Shown: positions 26,591 to 35,554 of the stretch, in pieces
Numbering within the stretch: the stretch's first letter is position 1
Layout: every line of letters starts with the position of its first letter
NCBI GenBank assembly: GCA_021324575.1
Contig: JAJPIW010000016.1
Coordinates: 62,001 to 126,000, forward strand
Direction of reading: 5' to 3'
Length of the DNA stretch: 64,000 bases
From: Intrasporangiaceae bacterium
Lineage (GTDB): Bacteria > Actinomycetota > Actinomycetes > Actinomycetales > Dermatophilaceae
Translations under genes and position numbers: made by a program
The notes under the pieces: generated by a model
Databases searched by the model: none
Seen by the model: only the letters and a program-made list of their open reading frames with translations
What the model was told of the DNA's origin: nothing

Positions 26591-27883
26591 CGTCCGTTCC
26601 TCACGGTCCACCGACTGGCACCACAGGGCCAAGAGCGGCACGACCACCCAGGGCCCCCCAATGGCGGATCCCGGCCACGGCAGACGAAACGTCGCCGTGT
26701 GCAGGGTGGGCGACAACCAGGACACCACGTATGCCGCGGCGACGCCCACCCGGACTTCGGGAGTCGCCCGCGTGGTCACGAGAACGACGCAACCCGGGAT
26801 GACGAGGACGAGGTCGTAGACCATGGCGTGCGGTGCAACGAGGACGGACGTGAGCGGTACCGACACGAGCAGGCCGGCCAGCTCAGTCCCTCTCCTGGTC
26901 CATGCCCTGAGGGCGATGCCTACGAGGAGCGCAGCAACCAGGCCGGCCATCACCAGACCGGCGACGCGGAGCTGGGCCGGGACGAGGGCAGTAGCCAGGG
27001 ACCAGACGGTCGTCGACTTCCACGCCTGTCCGGTGCCGACGCTCTGTTGGAAGGTCGGTGAGGTGACGGCCTGCCCCCACCGGACCCACGCGGGGAGGCC
27101 GCCGGCACCCAGGCCGACGACGAAGGCGGTGGCCGCCCCCATGCCTAGCCCCAGGAGCACTCGCCCCTCTCGTCGGGCAAGGAAGTAGACAGGGGCGAGG
27201 ACCATCAGCTGCGGTTTGACCAGGCCCACCGACAGCGCGATGCCTGCAAGCAAAGGGCGTTCGCGCCGGAGGGCTCGATAGGCCATCATAAAACCGAGCA
27301 ACACCATCGCTGTGTCCTGGCCCCCACCCACGAGTTCCAGGAGCGGCTGGCTGGCACAAGCAAGGACCAGCGACCTGCCCCAGCCGACCCGTGGTCCCTT
27401 GTCGAAGGCACCGCGAAACAACACGAACGAAGCGGCCAGCATGGCGATGCTCGCCAGGGACCAGATGACGGCAGCGACGTCGTAGCCCAGATACCCGAGC
27501 GGCCGCAGGAGCACGGCCTCATGGGGCGGCGAGACGAACCAGGACAGGCCCCGAACCCCGAGGTGACTCTGGATGGCGGCTTGCTCGCGAATCGAGTACA
27601 GGGCGGCAGCGTGACCCGATGCCAGAATCCGGCCGGCCGTCCACCGGGCCACGAAGTCGGGCAGCAGGGACGTACTGCCGGAGAGACGTTCGACCAGCCA
27701 CACGAGAGAGAACATCGCGATCAACACGACGGGATACACGCACAGTCGCTGCGGCGTCAGGAGCGAATCGATCCTCGCCCTGAGCGGCGCGGAAGTGCTG
27801 GATGGGCCCTCTGCTGGCACACCCGGAGCGTACGCGGCCAGGCAGGCCAGGGTGGCCCGGGATACGGGCGCTCGCACGAACAC
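26567..27883 (-). CDS. GT87/DUF2029-like membrane glycosyltransferase
   Basis: 438 aa from GTG 27883. The start is uncertain: a longer frame runs through a neighbouring hairpin and is unlikely. About eleven helices. The first external loop contains LLPDFVARWTAGRILASGHA and AALYSIREQAAIQSHLG, followed by SPPHEAVLLRPLGYLGYDVA, the GT87 pattern of an acidic residue near the first helix and a Pro-rich second motif. A later loop has GQDTAMVLLGFMMAYRALRR, the typical G-Q-x-x family element. Probably a polyprenyl-phosphate-sugar-dependent transferase for an external glycan. The stop falls in hairpin copy 1. Confidence 0.75.
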   Translation of the reverse strand: MFVRAPVSRATLACLAAYAPGVPAEGPSSTSAPLRARIDSLLTPQRLCVYPVVLIAMFSLVWLVERLSGSTSLLPDFVARWTAGRILASGHAAALYSIREQAAIQSHLGVRGLSWFVSPPHEAVLLRPLGYLGYDVAAVIWSLASIAMLAASFVLFRGAFDKGPRVGWGRSLVLACASQPLLELVGGGQDTAMVLLGFMMAYRALRRERPLLAGIALSVGLVKPQLMVLAPVYFLARREGRVLLGLGMGAATAFVVGLGAGGLPAWVRWGQAVTSPTFQQSVGTGQAWKSTTVWSLATALVPAQLRVAGLVMAGLVAALLVGIALRAWTRRGTELAGLLVSVPLTSVLVAPHAMVYDLVLVIPGCVVLVTTRATPEVRVGVAAAYVVSWLSPTLHTATFRLPWPGSAIGGPWVVVPLLALWCQSVDREERTPYAVRSG

Positions 27884-27986
27884 CAGTGGCCTTCGTTGGC
27901 TGCGGGCATCGTCGTCATCGCCCCTCGTCGCCCCCACGCGGTCGGAGAGTCTCGCCGGACGCTCGCCTGCCGGGGTTCGGCTCCCT

Positions 27987-28568
27987 TCACGCGGCCGGAG
28001 GGGCGCCCACGCGTCCTGAGCCCGGCTGGGCATTCCGTATGCCGCCCGCTCGCCCCGAGCGGGCGGCATACGGTCTTGTGGGGTCTCCGTCGACCCCTGC
28101 GCCTGACGTCGTCGGGTCCTGGGCGGGGTGCACCCCTCCAGTGGCACCCCGCCCGAGGAAGTGGCTGTACTCGATGACGGTGACCAGGGCCACCACCGAG
28201 CCGATGGCCACGGCCGCGCCGCCGTACGCCACCGAGGCCCAGCGACCGACCTCGGCGCCGTGCGTCGCCCCGAGTCCCAGCACCTCCATGAGGCGGACCT
28301 GAAGGAAGACGCCACTCTGACCGCCCAGGACTGACTGGACCCCGACGGCACCGTCCGGGCGGCACAGCCACCAGGTCAGCGAGCCGAGGACTGCGGTGCT
28401 CGCGAGCACGACCAACCAGCGCCGCACGCCTGCTCCGTCCACGACCGTTCGGGCATCCGCCAGGCTCGGTTCGGCGGTCGACCCCTGCAGCAGGATCCCG
28501 AAGGCATCCCACGAATCGGAGGGGGCGGCGCGCTCGTCGACGTAGCGGCACGACTGCCAAAGGTCCAT
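27987..28568 (-). CDS. Small membrane protein of unknown function
   Basis: 193 aa. The N-terminal 50 residues are soluble. Hydrophobic segments at about 50-67 and 110-132 are likely membrane helices. I do not recognise a family. The last 30 residues are Gly/Arg/Ala-rich and are encoded by a GTATGCCG hairpin (28035-28073) and its flank, so the natural stop may have been displaced by insertion of that element. Ribosome site GGAG lies 8 bases before the ATG. It follows the surface-protein gene at 28618-30360 by 49 bp on the same strand and may be the last gene of that operon. Confidence 0.55.
   Translation of the reverse strand: MDLWQSCRYVDERAAPSDSWDAFGILLQGSTAEPSLADARTVVDGAGVRRWLVVLASTAVLGSLTWWLCRPDGAVGVQSVLGGQSGVFLQVRLMEVLGLGATHGAEVGRWASVAYGGAAVAIGSVVALVTVIEYSHFLGRGATGGVHPAQDPTTSGAGVDGDPTRPYAARSGRAGGIRNAQPGSGRVGAPPAA
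28035..28073. repeat. Inverted-repeat hairpin carrying the CGTATGCCG word (copy 2)
   Basis: Left arm CCGTATGCCGCCCGCTCG (28035-28052) pairs perfectly with 28056-28073 around a CCC loop: 18 bp. It has the same organisation as copies 1 and 3: outer GTATGCCG, then a C/G-rich inner stem ending CGCTC. It lies at the 3' end of the small membrane protein gene, apparently within its last codons, and upstream of a same-strand GT87 gene. It is therefore not restricted to convergent gene ends. Confidence 0.9.
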
Positions 28569-28617
28569 CAGGTTTGCTCCGATCGCGCTGGCGGCATCCA
28601 GATGTGAGGCCCGGGCA

Positions 28618-30360
28618 TCAGTTCTTCCTCAGCTGACAGGTTGCGGCCGTGAGACCCGCGGCCGTGGCCCGGTAGGTCGTGTCGGGCGGGTTCCCCTGTG
28701 GCAGCTTCAGGAGGGTGGAGCCGCTCGTCACCGAGGCGTTGAGGCCGATGGACATCGAGGACGGCGTGGGGCTGTCTCCGCCGCCACCGGCATCCTTGGT
28801 GACGCTGATGCTGAGACCCGCCCCCGACGGGACCGGGTTGCCGAAGGCGTCCGTCCTGGACACAAAGGTGGTGAGGGAGCCGCCAGGGCCCACTATGAGC
28901 ACACCCGTCGGGCAGCTGGGCGTGCCGGTCGCCGTGGAGAAGATGAGCTTGGTCGCGGCTCCAGGTGTGATAGCGAAGCTTGTGCTCGCTGCCGAGGTGA
29001 GCGAACCGTCGGCTGCGGTCAGGGTGTAGGTGCCGGCCTTGTCGACCATGCAACCGGCGAAGGTCACGATCCCGGAGAGAGCGGCCTTCGGGTTGTTCGT
29101 GCAGGCGAGGGTGGCTCCGCCGGGGGTCGTGAGCGCTAGGGTGACGGAGCTCGTGTCGGTCGTGACCGTGTTGCCAACCGCGTCCTGGATCGTGACGGCC
29201 GGCTGCTGGGCGAAGGCGACTTGGCTGGCGCTGCTGGGGCTGGGTGGGGTCGTGAAGCTCAGCTTGACGGCAGGACCAGCCGTGATGGCGAACGACGTGC
29301 TCGTGGCGGACGACAGGGAGCCGTCTGTCGCCGTGAGCGTGTAGGTACCGGCCTTGTCGACCTTGCAGCCCGCGAACGCCGTGACGCCGGCGACGGCAGT
29401 CTTCGGGTTGGCGGTGCAGGCGAGGGTGGCTCCGCCCGGACTGGTGAGTGAGAGGGTCACCGCGCTGGTGTCGGTCGTCACGGTGGCGCCGCCCGCGTCC
29501 TGGACCGTGACGACAGGCTGCTGGGCGAGGGCGACCTGGCTCGAGCTGCTCGCGCTGGGCTGGGTCGAGAAGACCAGCTTGTTGGCCGCCCCCGCCGTGA
29601 CAATGAACGTGCTGCTCAGCGCGGTGGTCAGGGTCCCGCTCGAAGCGGTCAGCCGGTAGGTGCCCGACGTGTTCACCGAGCAACTACTGAACGTCGCCAC
29701 ACCCCCGGTCGCGCTGAGCGGGTTCGACGTGCAGGTCAGCGCCCCCGGGCCGCCGGTGACCGTCGTGAGGGTGAGCTGCACCGCCGCGCTGCCCCCGGTC
29801 ACGGTGGCGCCGGACGCGTCCTGGACGACGACGACAGGCTGCGCCGACCAAGCCAGCCCTCGACTGCCGCCGCCCGGCTGCGTCGAGAAGGCCAGCCTGG
29901 CCGCGACGCCCACGTGCACTGAGGCACTCGAGGCGCTCGTCGCCGTCCACGAGCGGTAGACCGCGGTCACGGCATACGAGAAGTCACCGTCAGGCACCGA
30001 GGTGTCGCTGCACGATGTCGTGGTCCGCAGCGAGGTCGGCGAGGTGCCGCAGGCCGGGGCCGTGGACGAGTCGCCCAACCGGGTGCGGACGACGTAATAG
30101 CCCTGCGGCACAGGCGAACCCGTCGACGCCGTCCACGATGCCGAGACCGTCGTGGATCCGCTGACCGACGTCGCGACGACGGCGGTGGGAGGAGCCAGCG
30201 TCCCCGTCGTGGCCGAAGCAGACCCCGCGCCGTGGGACGTCCAGTAGGCGTATGCCGCGCTGGTGACCCCCAGCATCCCGGCGGCCAGAAGGAGCACGAG
30301 GACCACACGACGGCGGAGCGTGGGGCGCCCGGACCGGGCGGAGGCGGGGCGGAGGCTCAT
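28618..30360 (-). CDS. Secreted surface protein with Ig-like repeats and TasA/SipW-type N-terminus
   Basis: 580 aa. The N-terminal membrane segment (about 17-38) ends in SAAYAYWTSHGAGSASA, the YAYWTxxGxG pattern seen after SipW-dependent-type signal peptides of TasA/camelysin-like proteins. A fibronectin-III-like domain (about 55-150) follows, then four related Ig-like units beginning near 155, 245, 332 and 418. Units share LxFSTQP, QPxVxVQDAxG, LACTxNP and AGTYTLTAxDGSL; the fourth is divergent. One conserved Cys pair per unit suggests disulphides. No sortase motif or C-terminal anchor is visible. Its start overlaps the stop of the upstream gene by one base. Confidence 0.78.
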   Translation of the reverse strand: MSLRPASARSGRPTLRRRVVLVLLLAAGMLGVTSAAYAYWTSHGAGSASATTGTLAPPTAVVATSVSGSTTVSASWTASTGSPVPQGYYVVRTRLGDSSTAPACGTSPTSLRTTTSCSDTSVPDGDFSYAVTAVYRSWTATSASSASVHVGVAARLAFSTQPGGGSRGLAWSAQPVVVVQDASGATVTGGSAAVQLTLTTVTGGPGALTCTSNPLSATGGVATFSSCSVNTSGTYRLTASSGTLTTALSSTFIVTAGAANKLVFSTQPSASSSSQVALAQQPVVTVQDAGGATVTTDTSAVTLSLTSPGGATLACTANPKTAVAGVTAFAGCKVDKAGTYTLTATDGSLSSATSTSFAITAGPAVKLSFTTPPSPSSASQVAFAQQPAVTIQDAVGNTVTTDTSSVTLALTTPGGATLACTNNPKAALSGIVTFAGCMVDKAGTYTLTAADGSLTSAASTSFAITPGAATKLIFSTATGTPSCPTGVLIVGPGGSLTTFVSRTDAFGNPVPSGAGLSISVTKDAGGGGDSPTPSSMSIGLNASVTSGSTLLKLPQGNPPDTTYRATAAGLTAATCQLRKN

Positions 30361-31598
30361 CAGTTGTTCGCCGTCCCCGAGTAGACGAGCCGGAAGCTCT
30401 TGCCCTTGCAGGCGTCCTGGTTCACCGGCAGGTCACGAAGCCGGATCTGCGGGCGAGTGACCCCCTGGGCCGGCAGGGCGACGCTGGCGCCCGCTGGCAC
30501 GACGAGGGTGAGGCTTGCGGAGACGTTGGACTGCTGCAGCTCGACGTTGGTCCCGCTGGCGCAGCCGACCGGGTCCACGGAGGTGTCCACCGCGACGGTC
30601 AGGGCACTCACGTGGATGGCCACCGAGTTGGGGTTGGTGACCGTCAGCGAGATCGGCGACCAGCCGCCAAGAGTCAGGCCGGTCACTGACCCGGTGATCT
30701 GGAACGGCACACCGGTGGTCGGCAGCCCCTTCTGGTACTTGAAGACGTAGGTCGTGGCGCCCGAGGTGTTACCCGCCGCGTCGACGGCACGCACCGCGAA
30801 CTGGTGCTGCCCGTAGTTGTCCGTGCCGATGACCCACGTGTACGGCGAGGAGCAGCCGAACCAGGCGCCGTTCTCCAGCGAGCACTGGAAGGTCAGGCCT
30901 CTCTCACCGGAGGTCCAGGCGAAGCCGTTCGTCGCATTGCTCGTCGGGTCGGTCGGCCTCGTCGTGAGGGTCGGAGCCGCCGGGGCCACCGAGTCAGACG
31001 TCCACGCGAATCTCGTTGCGCTGCTTGTGTTTCCGGCCGCATCGACCGCGACCACGGCGAAGGTGTGCGACCCCTGCCCGAGACCGGCATACGACGTGGG
31101 GCTGGTACAGGTCGCGTATGCCGCACTGTCGAGGCTGCACCGGTACGTCACGCCGGTCTCGGTGTCGGTGAAGGAGAACGACGGGCTCGTCGACCGGGAG
31201 GGGTTGGTCGGCGTCGCCGTGAGCTGCGGCGCGGCCGGCGGCGTCACGTCGATGGTCCAGGTCCACGACGTCACCGCGCTCTCGTCGGCCCCCTTGACCG
31301 CCTTCACACCGAACGTGTGGGTTCCGGCCGTGAGACCGGCATACGACGTCGGGCTCGAACAGGCAGCGTATGCCGCCGTGTCCAGCTGGCACTTGAACGA
31401 TGCCCCGGACGGGCCGGAGAAGGCGAGGGTCGCGCTTGTCGAGGAGGTGGCAGCGCCCGGCGCGGAGGTGATCGTCGGCGCCGCTAGGGAGGACTTGGAG
31501 TCAGCGACGGTGGTCACGGTGAGCAGCAGTGCCGATGCAGAAATGAGCACCGCGAGCAGCATCAGGACGCTGGTCCTGCGGCTCTTCGAGCTCCTCAT
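30360..31598 (-). CDS. Secreted or membrane-anchored surface protein with Ig-like repeats
   Basis: 412 aa from ATG 31598, preceded by AGGAG at 5 bases. An N-terminal hydrophobic segment (about 11-30) acts as signal or anchor. Three Ig-like units (about 40-300) each contain a Cys-containing strand such as YRCSLDSAAYATCTSPTSYA followed by GSHTFAVVAVDAAGNTS, as in bacterial HYR or big-domain surface proteins. The C-terminal domain (about 310-412) ends LPVNQDACKGKSFRLVYSG, a motif shared with the small protein at 31691. It is the middle gene of a minus-strand operon. Two of the Ig units carry inverted pairs of the CGGCATACG word at 31085/31115 and 31337/31367. Confidence 0.78.
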   Translation of the reverse strand: MRSSKSRRTSVLMLLAVLISASALLLTVTTVADSKSSLAAPTITSAPGAATSSTSATLAFSGPSGASFKCQLDTAAYAACSSPTSYAGLTAGTHTFGVKAVKGADESAVTSWTWTIDVTPPAAPQLTATPTNPSRSTSPSFSFTDTETGVTYRCSLDSAAYATCTSPTSYAGLGQGSHTFAVVAVDAAGNTSSATRFAWTSDSVAPAAPTLTTRPTDPTSNATNGFAWTSGERGLTFQCSLENGAWFGCSSPYTWVIGTDNYGQHQFAVRAVDAAGNTSGATTYVFKYQKGLPTTGVPFQITGSVTGLTLGGWSPISLTVTNPNSVAIHVSALTVAVDTSVDPVGCASGTNVELQQSNVSASLTLVVPAGASVALPAQGVTRPQIRLRDLPVNQDACKGKSFRLVYSGTANN

Positions 31599-31690
31599 GC
31601 CTGCTCCTGCAACCGGTTCGGGGACGACGTGTTCAGACTTGGCTGTGGTGGGGCGGCTCGAGGGAGCCACCCCACCAGGCGTGGATCAGG

Positions 31691-32146
31691 TCAGTTGCTC
31701 GTGAGGGTGAGGGTGATCGTCGCGCCCTTGCATCCGTCCTGGTTCGCGGCCGTGTCCGCGAAGGCGATCGAGCCGGCACCGAGGGCGGCACCTGACGCGC
31801 CGGGAGCCAGCGTCGTGTTCGACGTGAAGTCGGCAACGGTGAAGTCAGTGGCGAGGCAGGCCGGGTTGCTCGTCGAGACGACGGAGTGGATCGTGCCGAC
31901 GTAGAGGCTCGAGGTGCCTCCGTTGTCGCCGGTGAACGTGACCTGCTCGGAGGCGCCGGGCGTCAGCCCGCCTGCGAAGGCAGCGTGGAGCACGACGGTG
32001 CCGTTGGAGCCGGCGTTGGTCGCCGAGCCCGTGCCGGCACCGGTGGTGCTCCAGTAGGCGAAGGCGCCAGCGGCCGTGCCGACCGTCAGGACACCGGCGG
32101 TGAGGATGACGGCCGTCTTCTTCTTGAGGTGAAGCGTCTTGCGCAT
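31691..32146 (-). CDS. Small TasA/camelysin-like secreted protein
   Basis: 151 aa. The signal peptide (about 1-30) ends GAFAYWSTTGAGTGSATN, the same FAYWSTTGxG feature seen at 28618-30360, typical of proteins processed by SipW-like signal peptidases. The remainder is Thr/Ala/Gly-rich beta-type sequence with one Cys pair, ending ANQDGCKGATITLTLTSN, which matches the C-terminal motif of the next protein. In Bacillus such proteins form biofilm fibres; the same role here is inference. No SipW gene is in the window. It is the first gene of the surface-protein operon. Confidence 0.78.
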   Translation of the reverse strand: MRKTLHLKKKTAVILTAGVLTVGTAAGAFAYWSTTGAGTGSATNAGSNGTVVLHAAFAGGLTPGASEQVTFTGDNGGTSSLYVGTIHSVVSTSNPACLATDFTVADFTSNTTLAPGASGAALGAGSIAFADTAANQDGCKGATITLTLTSN

Positions 32147-32790
32147 GGGAGGAGCCCCTTCGTTGGGTTTTCTCAGGTGTTGGCTGGGCCCGGAGCGCCG
32201 GTGGTGGCAGGTCCATCGGCGCCCCGGGCGGTGCGGCCCGGTTCGGGCTGCGGGACGAAACCCTGCCAGTCGGGGCGGGCGGGCGAATCGAGCATTCGGT
32301 CAAGGGTCCGGCGCCGAATCGCCAGAGCGGGCTCGTCCGTTCGGCCGATGGCCTGCGCTTCCGGACCTCGCAGTCGTAGTGGCCTGTCTGACCCTGCTCG
32401 TAGGGTGGTTTCAAGGGTTTCGAGGGGCTGTCAGACCTTGGGCTCTGTGTTGGTGGGGAAGGGGTGAGGGCATGTCGGCCCAACCTGAACCTTCCCCGGC
32501 TGCACCCGACCCGCCACCTGGTGCGACGCCCACCACCTGGTGCCGACAACACCACGCCGCCGCGCCGCCGGATGACCGACCATGACCCCGCCCCGCCACC
32601 CCGAACGACCCCACCGCCGATCGGGCCAACGGCATGCCCCAGAGGCCGGCGCCTCGCGATAACCGATCCGGCGGGATACTCAGAGGCCGTTCCACTGCCC
32701 GTGAGAACGCCGTATGCCGCCCGCTCAATAGAGCGGGCGGCATACGAAATGCGTTGCGGCAGTGCCTGATCGAGCTGCCGATCGAGAGCG
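32147..32790. other. Gene-free stretch between ahcY and the surface-protein operon
   Basis: About 640 bp. Open frames here lack ribosome sites and recognisable domains, so I call no gene. It holds the promoter region of the minus-strand surface-protein operon and, near the ahcY end, hairpin copy 3 (32711-32746). The remaining sequence is Pro/Gly/Arg-codon-like high-GC DNA without clear repeats. Confidence 0.6.
32711..32746. repeat. Inverted-repeat hairpin carrying the CGTATGCCG word (copy 3)
   Basis: Left arm CGTATGCCGCCCGCTC (32711-32726) pairs perfectly with 32731-32746 around the loop AATA: 16 bp. Its inner stem is identical to that of copy 2. It lies 44 bp beyond the ahcY stop (ahcY runs on the minus strand), consistent with a terminator role, although no T-run follows. 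The word GTATGCCG occurs at both ends in inverted orientation. Confidence 0.9.
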
Positions 32791-34248
<1,458 letters not shown>

Positions 34249-34273
34249 GCGAAAGCTCCTGGTGGTGGACTGA

Positions 34274-34328
34274 CGGGTTTCACGACCCGGCGCAGCCCAT
34301 CTGGGCACTCGACGCCACCTCAGGTGGC
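34274..34328 (-). promoter_or_regulatory. Structured ahcY leader with three short stem-loops
   Basis: Upstream of ahcY three small hairpins follow one another: GCCACCT/AGGTGGC (34314-34328), GCCC-ATCT-GGGC (34295-34306) and CGGGT/ACCCG (34274-34289), ending about 15 nt before the ribosome site. This is compact for chance and could be an RNA regulatory element acting on the methyl cycle. It does not contain the conserved core of the known SAH riboswitch, so I give no class. Confidence 0.35.
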
Positions 34329-34506
34329 AGGTGAGCGGGGCATCTCCCGCGCCGGCAGTTCTGCGAGTCTACCGGCTCCCCGGCGGCGGTCCGGTCAGGC
34401 GGCTGCGCAGCATACGGAGGAATCCCGTATGCCGTGAACCGGACATCCAGCGTCCTTCCAGCAACCGCTGCTCTACTGTCCAGCCCGTCGGCAGGAAGGG
34501 CCGGTC

Positions 34507-35535
34507 ATGGATGTCTATCGCATCGACGAGTACGGACTGTCGCAGCACGGACGGGAGGACCTGCCCCGGCTGCTCGCCGATGGCACCGGCATCATCTGGG
34601 TCGACATCCCGCAGTGTCGCCTCGAGGAGGCCGCCCTGCTGGGGTCGATCTTCGGGTTCAGCGAGATCGCCCTGCACGACTGCGTCCAGCGCAACCACGT
34701 GTCCAAGATCCAGGCCTACGACGACTACGTCTTCACCGTCCTGCACACGCCGGAGGTCGGCGAGCGCGGCCACGTCCACTACATCGAGCTGGATCAGTTC
34801 CTCGGGGCCACGTACCTGGTCACCGTCCACGGACCGCTGAACCCCAAGGCCAAGCAGGAGGTCGCGTTCCTCGACACCGGAGCCGTTCTGGAGGGGCTGC
34901 GCAGCGGGATGATCCGCCCCGAGTCGGCATTCGAGCTGTCCTCGGCGATCATCGCCTCGATGACCCGGCGCGAGATCGACATGATCGCACTGCTGGCCGA
35001 GGAGTCCGGTCACCTGGAGCAGCGGGTCATGGCCGACGAGGTCATGCAGGACACTGAAGGATTCCTGGCCGAGCTCTTCCGCGTCTGGTACGAGCTTCTC
35101 GCCATCCGCACCATCGCCGTCCACAGCACCGCGACCTACGACCGGATGGCGCGCCTGGCCCGGTTCCTACCGGCAGGCCAGGCGCCGCTCATCGCCGACC
35201 TCGCCGACCGGTTCGAGATGGTGTCGAGCATGGCCGACGGCCAGCGCGAGTCCATCCACGGCGTCATCGAGTTCTTCCAGACCCGGGTCAGCACCCACCT
35301 CACCGTCTCCTCCGACGACCTCGCCAAGGTCTCGGTGCGCCAGAACGACGACATGCGCAGGATCTCGGCCTGGGTCGGCATCGTGGCAGTCCCCACGGCT
35401 GTCACCGGCTTCTTCGGCCAGAACGTGCCCTACCCCGGGTTCGGGAAGCAGAGCGGCTTCATCGCGTCGGACCTCATCATGATCACCGTCGCGGCCGTCC
35501 TGTACGTCTTCTTCCGCAAGAAGGAGTGGCTATAG
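34507..35535 (+). CDS. CorA-family magnesium/divalent-cation channel-like protein
   Basis: 342 aa. ATG 34507 has the ribosome site GGAAGGG. A soluble alpha/beta N-terminal domain (1-~240) is followed by a long helix and two C-terminal membrane helices (about 285-303 and 320-337), ending RKKEWL, the CorA layout. CorA proteins have a GMN tripeptide at the end of the first helix; here the aligned residues are GQN (304-306) in GFFGQNVPYPG. The family includes GxN variants, so transport is possible but the ion is uncertain. Confidence 0.85.
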   Translation: MDVYRIDEYGLSQHGREDLPRLLADGTGIIWVDIPQCRLEEAALLGSIFGFSEIALHDCVQRNHVSKIQAYDDYVFTVLHTPEVGERGHVHYIELDQFLGATYLVTVHGPLNPKAKQEVAFLDTGAVLEGLRSGMIRPESAFELSSAIIASMTRREIDMIALLAEESGHLEQRVMADEVMQDTEGFLAELFRVWYELLAIRTIAVHSTATYDRMARLARFLPAGQAPLIADLADRFEMVSSMADGQRESIHGVIEFFQTRVSTHLTVSSDDLAKVSVRQNDDMRRISAWVGIVAVPTAVTGFFGQNVPYPGFGKQSGFIASDLIMITVAAVLYVFFRKKEWL

Positions 35536-35554
35536 AACGTCCGGCGGCCCTGAG

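Noticed and set aside
34249-34330. Classical SAH or SAM riboswitch upstream of ahcY
   Set aside because: The conserved cores of these classes could not be found; only simple stem-loops are visible.
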